DNA of 64,000 bases from Epiperipatus broadwayi (taxonomy: Eukaryota > Onychophora > Udeonychophora > Euonychophora > Peripatidae), in the NCBI GenBank assembly GCA_028023455.1, contig JAQFVV010012510.1:1-64000 (forward strand), given 5' to 3'. The notes beneath the pieces are model-generated. The model had not been told where the DNA came from. It did not search any database and worked only from the letters and a program-made list of their open reading frames with translations. The position numbers were made by a program, and so were the translations under genes. Positions 58,601-64,000 of this stretch are shown in pieces. Numbering within the stretch: the first letter of the stretch is position 1; each line of letters begins with the position of its first letter.

Positions 58601-60849
58601 GATTGAGTTAGTATGTTTGTTAGTTGAATATTTAATATGGGTAGTTGCCCAGTGTATTGTAGTATATAGGATTGAGTAATTCTTTATTTTCCATGTATTG
58701 GAGTATTTTGATAGGAGTGGATTGAGTCCTCCTTTTATATTTGATATATTGAATTAAATGTGTATGAAGCTAGAGATGTTTTCTCCCTGATTTTCATGTG
58801 GTGATGAGTTATTCCACCAATTGTTTAGTCTTAAAGATAGACTTGGAAGTTATTGTGGTATTGACCTGTTTGAAGTATAAAAATCTTTTATCCCATGTGT
58901 GTATTGGATGTTTTCCAACTTATGCTATAGCCTAGTGTTTGATGGTTTATGATAAAAAAGAAGAATAAAAGGAAAGTATAGTGTTTTATAAAACAGCTGT
59001 ATTATAGTTGATAAATAAAGATTGATTAATCTTTACTTCCAACCGTATTATGATTATATTGAAATATCATAAGCAAACCGATTAGATTGATTAACATTAT
59101 TTATTTATTTTCTTTGACACACAGCATAATACAGAATCATGCACAAATTGTCAATTTTGATATAAAAAATTCATTATTAATGTCGAACTTTACTTATCAT
59201 GTTAAAACATTTTGTAGTAATCATTTAAGCTTCATCTCATTGATTTTTATCATTTAATCATAATTTGCATAAATAATTAAGCAAAGATAGGACATTAGTT
59301 AATGAATATAAAGATTTACTTTATTTTGGCAAAGCAGAACCTAATTATCCAATAGAATACTTTACTTCAAAACTACAAAGAAAAATACATTTAATTAATA
59401 GAAGTATTTATTTCTTTGGTAAGATAGTTTAATATTATTCCTAGTTTAAACCCCCTTATGGTAATTTTATTTAAGATATTTTAGAGTAACAATGCAAAAT
59501 CCTAATTTGTTCAGTAATTAGAATATTAATCTATATTGTTGTTATAAAAATTTTAGTAATAAGTGATTGATATTCAGCAAAAGGCTGAATAAAAGATATT
59601 TTAGTAATCAATTACTAAAAGTGTAAGGTCATATTTATTTTGTTTTATTTTTGTATAAGTCTATCAGAAATCACTGATAGCTAAAGAGCCATTTCTTTAC
59701 AGTAAATAATAGGGACTTATTTAGTTCATTTAATGTTTCAAAAAAAATGTTTACCAATCTATCAAAATGTTCTGATGAATGAAAATATATAGTAGATGTA
59801 AAAGTTAATGAATCATGTTGTATTATATCTTCTTGTATAATCTGTACTCAATAATATTAAATCCCTTTGGAATTTGTGTTCATAACAATAAAAGAAAAGT
59901 AGATGTTGATTTAACTATTTTCTATTTGATTAATAAATATTTTGTTATCTAAATTTGTATTTGGAGTTTCTTCTATAACATTCATTCGTGTTTCACACTT
60001 CCACACATGCTTATAAATTTATTTTATTTAATGTAACATAATTGTATTTTATTTAATTATAATAAATCTCTAGATATGATGATGTTGATTTTTTTGATTC
60101 AAACACTATATGAGATGCCAATTACCTACTGATCATTTTTAAAAGGGTTTTGTTATTTAATTTTTGTTTAGATGATGAACTGAAATCAATATGTGCCCGA
60201 TTTCTTTCATTATCTAACTGCAAGTATTTAATTAGGGTATTGTTTGGTTTATAATATTATTTTCATAGTGTTAAATAATAATTTGAGGTATAGAAATGTT
60301 AGATCAAGCCATACCATAAGTTAATTTCCTGAGATCTTCAATATATAATTTAGATTAGATAATAAATTCATTTAGCCAGATTACATTAGTGAGTAATTAA
60401 AATTTAGTAATGATAAGTTTAGTTTGAGTTTAGATCTAGTGAATTATACATTACAATTTCTAAAATATTGTTTTTTATTTTATTTTAGTTATTAGTTTAA
60501 TTGTATAATATGGTAGAGGTTGTTCAATGCATATGGATGATGGGAGGACGTGAAGTAGAGAGTATTATTAGTTACTTTTAGCTGGTAGAATTTTACCAAT
60601 TTAATGTTGTCTAGTATAGAACTTAATAGATGTTTATTCCTATTAGTAATAATATTTTCTCCCACATCTAATGTACATTGTACACCTCTTACACCTCTGT
60701 ATCCCTCAACTGAGTTAGTTTTAGGTGAAAGCTTTAATTAAGAGCCTCATGAATAGATTTAGGTAAAGTTAAATAAATATTTTATTCTATGATCCATGGA
60801 ATTGGCACCCCCGGGTAATTGTTAGTGTTGGTGATAGGTGTGAGGGGTT

Positions 60850-60852
<3 letters not shown>
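55671..60852 (+). mobile_element. LTR-like block 4, 5.2 kb
   Basis: Starts TGTGACCTTCTGG and ends GTGAGGGGTTACA before a long (TA)n. TATAAAA (56574-56580) is followed by TCAGTC (56605-56610) and further TCAGTCAGTC repeats. No gag, pol or integrase recognised over the whole length; the frame at 56909-57148 has no resemblance. If this is one LTR it is exceptionally long; it may instead be several nested AT-rich elements that I cannot separate. Confidence 0.35.
56574..56635 (+). promoter_or_regulatory. TATA box and repeated initiator-like sites in block 4
   Basis: TATAAAAG followed about 31 nt later by agTCAGTC and then ttcagtcagtcagagtc. This is the clearest promoter-like arrangement in the window. 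Confidence 0.5.
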
Positions 60853-60890
<38 letters not shown>

Positions 60891-60892
60891 TA
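60853..60892. repeat. (TA)n tract at the right LTR/hAT junction
   Basis: Long TA run adjoining the right end of block 4; the hAT reading frame resumes immediately beyond it. Confidence 0.85.
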
Positions 60893-61200
60893 TTCTCCAA
60901 CATTAAAAGATTTCCCATGTTTTGCAATTATATTTGAAATAAATAAAAAAAAATAGAAGCAGCTATATTTGAATGATTTATGATAAATTTCATTATAGAT
61001 GTTGATTGAATATTTATATTTTTAATTTTTTAGGCAATATATTATTTTTGTTTAACATAACTTTTTTCACAGAGAAATTTAAGATTGATGCCATTTTACC
61101 AATGATAATCTCAATACAACTGTTCTGGAACATAAAACACATACTGCTTTGGTGTCTTTTTTAATAATTCCATACTCATCCATCCACCAATTTTGATATT
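60893..61200 (-). pseudogene. hAT transposase, BED zinc finger and N-terminal part
   Basis: The minus strand near 61160-61110 encodes DEYGIIKKDTKAVCVLCSRT, the start of a BED-type zinc finger (CVLC, with the downstream His region decayed). Near 60940-60893 it encodes SNIIAKHGKSFNVGEY, the conserved stretch just before the region found at 53.0 kb. The break in the protein therefore lies exactly at the (TA)n tract that holds the two LTR-like blocks. Frameshifts are present. Confidence 0.7.
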
Positions 61201-61332
61201 ATCTACTGCTTAACTTTTTTTTTCACTAGTTATATTAATATAATGGTAACAAATTTATTTAAAGGCAAATTTAAATGAGCTTTAATAATTTTATTAATCA
61301 AAGATTTATTATATGTTAAAATATATATATAT
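61201..61332. other. hAT 5' non-coding sequence
   Basis: AT-rich; includes part of the (TA)n at 61321-61331. Nothing else recognised. Confidence 0.5.
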
Positions 61333-61432
61333 TTTTTCATATGTCATAGCATCTTCTGGGAGGTGAACCCGCAACAACTGTCTGCAACCAACTGCTTGCT
61401 TGCAAGGCAACTGTGCTGACCTCTATCTTTAC
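61333..61432 (-). mobile_element. tRNA-derived SINE, copy T2
   Basis: Minus strand: ggtcagcacagttgcc (A-box region), an anticodon-like stem GTTGC...GCAAGC, GGGTTCACCTCCC (B box, 61359-61371 region), then tatgacatatgaaaaa. Same family as 48.6 and 62.5 kb; inserted in the hAT 5' region. Confidence 0.65.
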
Positions 61433-61953
61433 ATTTCACTTTTACAGTAAACTATCAAACAAAAAACAATGGCATTTGATGGCACCTTTCATTCCTTTGT
61501 TCCTGATTTTGATTATGTTAACATAATGAATGGTGTCTACACGTTTAGATCTAAAAAGATTAGGACAGAAAACCATTTTATTACTTTTACTTTAGATTTG
61601 AGAAAATTTATTTCAAAGGGTTATAAAATACTTTACTGATTTCACTTTCTGGTTTTATTGGAATCATTTGACAGGTTTATATAATATGATACTACAATAT
61701 ACTGGTATCACTTTATTTGATTACCATCTACATATGTATATTTTTTCCCCAAATTTTGTAATTTATAGCTTCTAATCAGAGTTCAATTGTAAATTGAATT
61801 CTAATATAATATTATATTTATTTATTTTATCTTTAGTTTACAGTAACTTTTTATTAGTCCAGATTTTAGCAACAAAAAAAAATATTGAATAATTTAAGGC
61901 ATAGAAAATTATGATATGTAAATAGTTCACGTGCCATTGGTTCACCATCACTG
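61433..61953. other. hAT 5' terminal region
   Basis: Non-coding, ending with the terminal inverted repeat at 61939-61953. No further features. Confidence 0.5.
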
Positions 61954-61961
61954 CTCTATGT

Positions 61962-62452
61962 CATCGATATGAAATTTCCAGTTATTTTGTCCCATATAGT
62001 TAAAAAAAGTACAATGCAATTTTCATCAAAAATTTAAATCAAAATTTCAAAAAGCAATACTTAACAAATAGCAAAGTGGTGGTGGTGGGAGGGGGGGGGA
62101 CTTGCCGTCAAAATCACATGACCAAAAATCCAAATTACTAGCGCAATGAAATATAAAAAAACATTATTTAACAAATATTATTAATTAGTAAATGACTACA
62201 ACAAAGCTAGGAATATAACTCTCCCTCCAATCAAATGAGTAGAAATTAAATATCAAACTAATTAGATGCCCCCCTCCAAAAATCAAATAATCTACTGCCT
62301 GCTTATACTAAACTGCTTTTGGACAGAATACCAAATATAGACACTTTTTTTTTACTTCTATGCTCAATCTAAATTCTTATTTTTTTTTTGTTTTTAACAT
62401 ATTTTTCTTTTATCTTTTTCAATACATTTATAAATCTTTTTTCTAATTCTAC
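61962..62452. other. AT-rich sequence, nothing recognised
   Basis: A G-rich run (ggtggtggtgggaggggggggg near 62079-62100) stands out; no gene. Confidence 0.55.
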
Positions 62453-62550
62453 TTTTTTTTCATGTGTCAAAGCATCAGCTGGGAAGTCAACCCACAAACC
62501 CGGGACCGCTGCTTGTAAGGCAGCTGTGCTGATCACTTGATCACTTGACA
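62453..62550 (-). mobile_element. tRNA-derived SINE, copy T3
   Basis: Minus strand: agtgatcagcacagctgcc, GCTGC...GCAGC anticodon stem, a 10-bp insertion relative to T1, gggttgacttccc (B box), then ctttgacacatgaaaaaaaa. The short minus-strand open frame over it is incidental. Confidence 0.65.
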
Positions 62551-63778
<1,228 letters not shown>

Positions 63779-64000
63779 TTACATCTTTTGTACTCAAGAT
63801 AAATAATCTTTTAGTCATGTTAATTAGGAAAGCTGGATTCCTATTTTCCTATTAAATAAACTATATAAGTGTATCTTTACACATGATGTAGGATCAAAAT
63901 ATGTTATTGAAGAAGATTGTTAAGTAAAAGTTAAAGGAAACTTAAGCATTATTAATCATTAACTGAACAATTTATCCAAGCAAAAATAATGACAGATGAA
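63779..64000. other. AT-rich sequence, nothing recognised
   Basis: No feature identified. Confidence 0.6.

Larger units (their letters stand above)
50950..61961 (-). mobile_element. hAT transposon (GTF2IRD2/ZBED-like) interrupted by two LTR-like blocks
   Basis: The left end has CAGTGATGGGCAATC at 50958; the right end, inverted, reads CAGTGATGGTGAACC ending at 61953. Flanking octamers are CCATATGT (50950-50957) and CTCTATGT (61954-61961), matching at six of eight positions, as expected for an aged hAT duplication. A broken transposase on the minus strand spans both sides of a 7.8-kb insertion in a (TA)n tract. Removing that insertion gives about 3.2 kb, a normal hAT size. A family C repeat (51.1-51.4 kb) and a SINE (61.3-61.4 kb) are also nested. 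Confidence 0.75.

Noticed and set aside
53032-60852. A single LTR retrotransposon spanning both blocks
   Set aside because: Ends TGTAAC/GTTACA are compatible, but no direct LTR repeats were seen, no coding region exists, and (TA)6 with TG/CA boundaries in the middle fits two separate insertions better.

Overview
The window is strongly AT-rich, repeat-dominated eukaryotic DNA. It looks like an invertebrate animal genome, judging by Penelope-like elements (PLEs) with a GIY-YIG endonuclease, an L1/Tx1-type LINE, RTE-type LINE tails, a hAT transposon of the GTF2IRD2/ZBED-like group, tRNA-derived SINEs and many (TA)n tracts. I cannot assign a phylum. I found no host protein gene. Every long open frame I could recognise belongs to a transposable element and is broken by stops, frameshifts or later insertions.

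Layout. 1-9 kb: a hammerhead-like inverted/tandem repeat (822-1815), a small hAT MITE with perfect 8-bp target duplications (2328-2751), a second hAT relic and the first copy of a palindromic retroposon called family B here. 9-12 kb: RTE and L1/Tx1-like 3' ends. 12.4-24.2 kb: a three-level nest. A PLE (13.9-24.1 kb, with a head-to-head endonuclease palindrome upstream) is split by a LINE of about 6 kb on the minus strand (15516-23293, 11-bp target duplication). That LINE carries a 1.7-kb solo-LTR-like block between its ORF1 and ORF2. 25-50 kb: further fold-back repeats, a second diverged PLE (38.7-40.4 kb), SINEs, and three more long LTR-like blocks. 50.95-61.96 kb: one hAT transposon whose transposase gene is interrupted by two LTR-like blocks in opposite orientation. 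62-64 kb: SINE copies and a perfect (TAA)n tract of about 208 bp.

The most unusual content is family B and its relative F1. These are short palindromic elements. All five B copies are flanked by perfect 12-14 bp target duplications, so they moved by retroposition. Three of the B copies and all F1 arms carry what reads as a type-I hammerhead ribozyme fold: a two-part stem I with an internal loop, a CTGANGA-like core, a short stem II, GAAAC, a very short palindromic stem III, and GTC at the expected cleavage site. Stem II and stem III differ in sequence between B and F1 but still pair. The core has deviations that may reduce or abolish activity, so catalysis is a hypothesis to test.

A second theme is that most dispersed repeats here, including both PLEs, occur as fold-back (inverted-duplicate) structures. 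A third is a set of 1.3-5.2 kb non-coding blocks bounded by TG...CA, embedded in (TA)n tracts, most with a TATA box and a CAGT-type initiator about 30 bp apart. I read them as solo LTRs with long LTRs and a TA-tract insertion preference. All coordinates and pairings were read by eye; no alignment, folding or database search was run.
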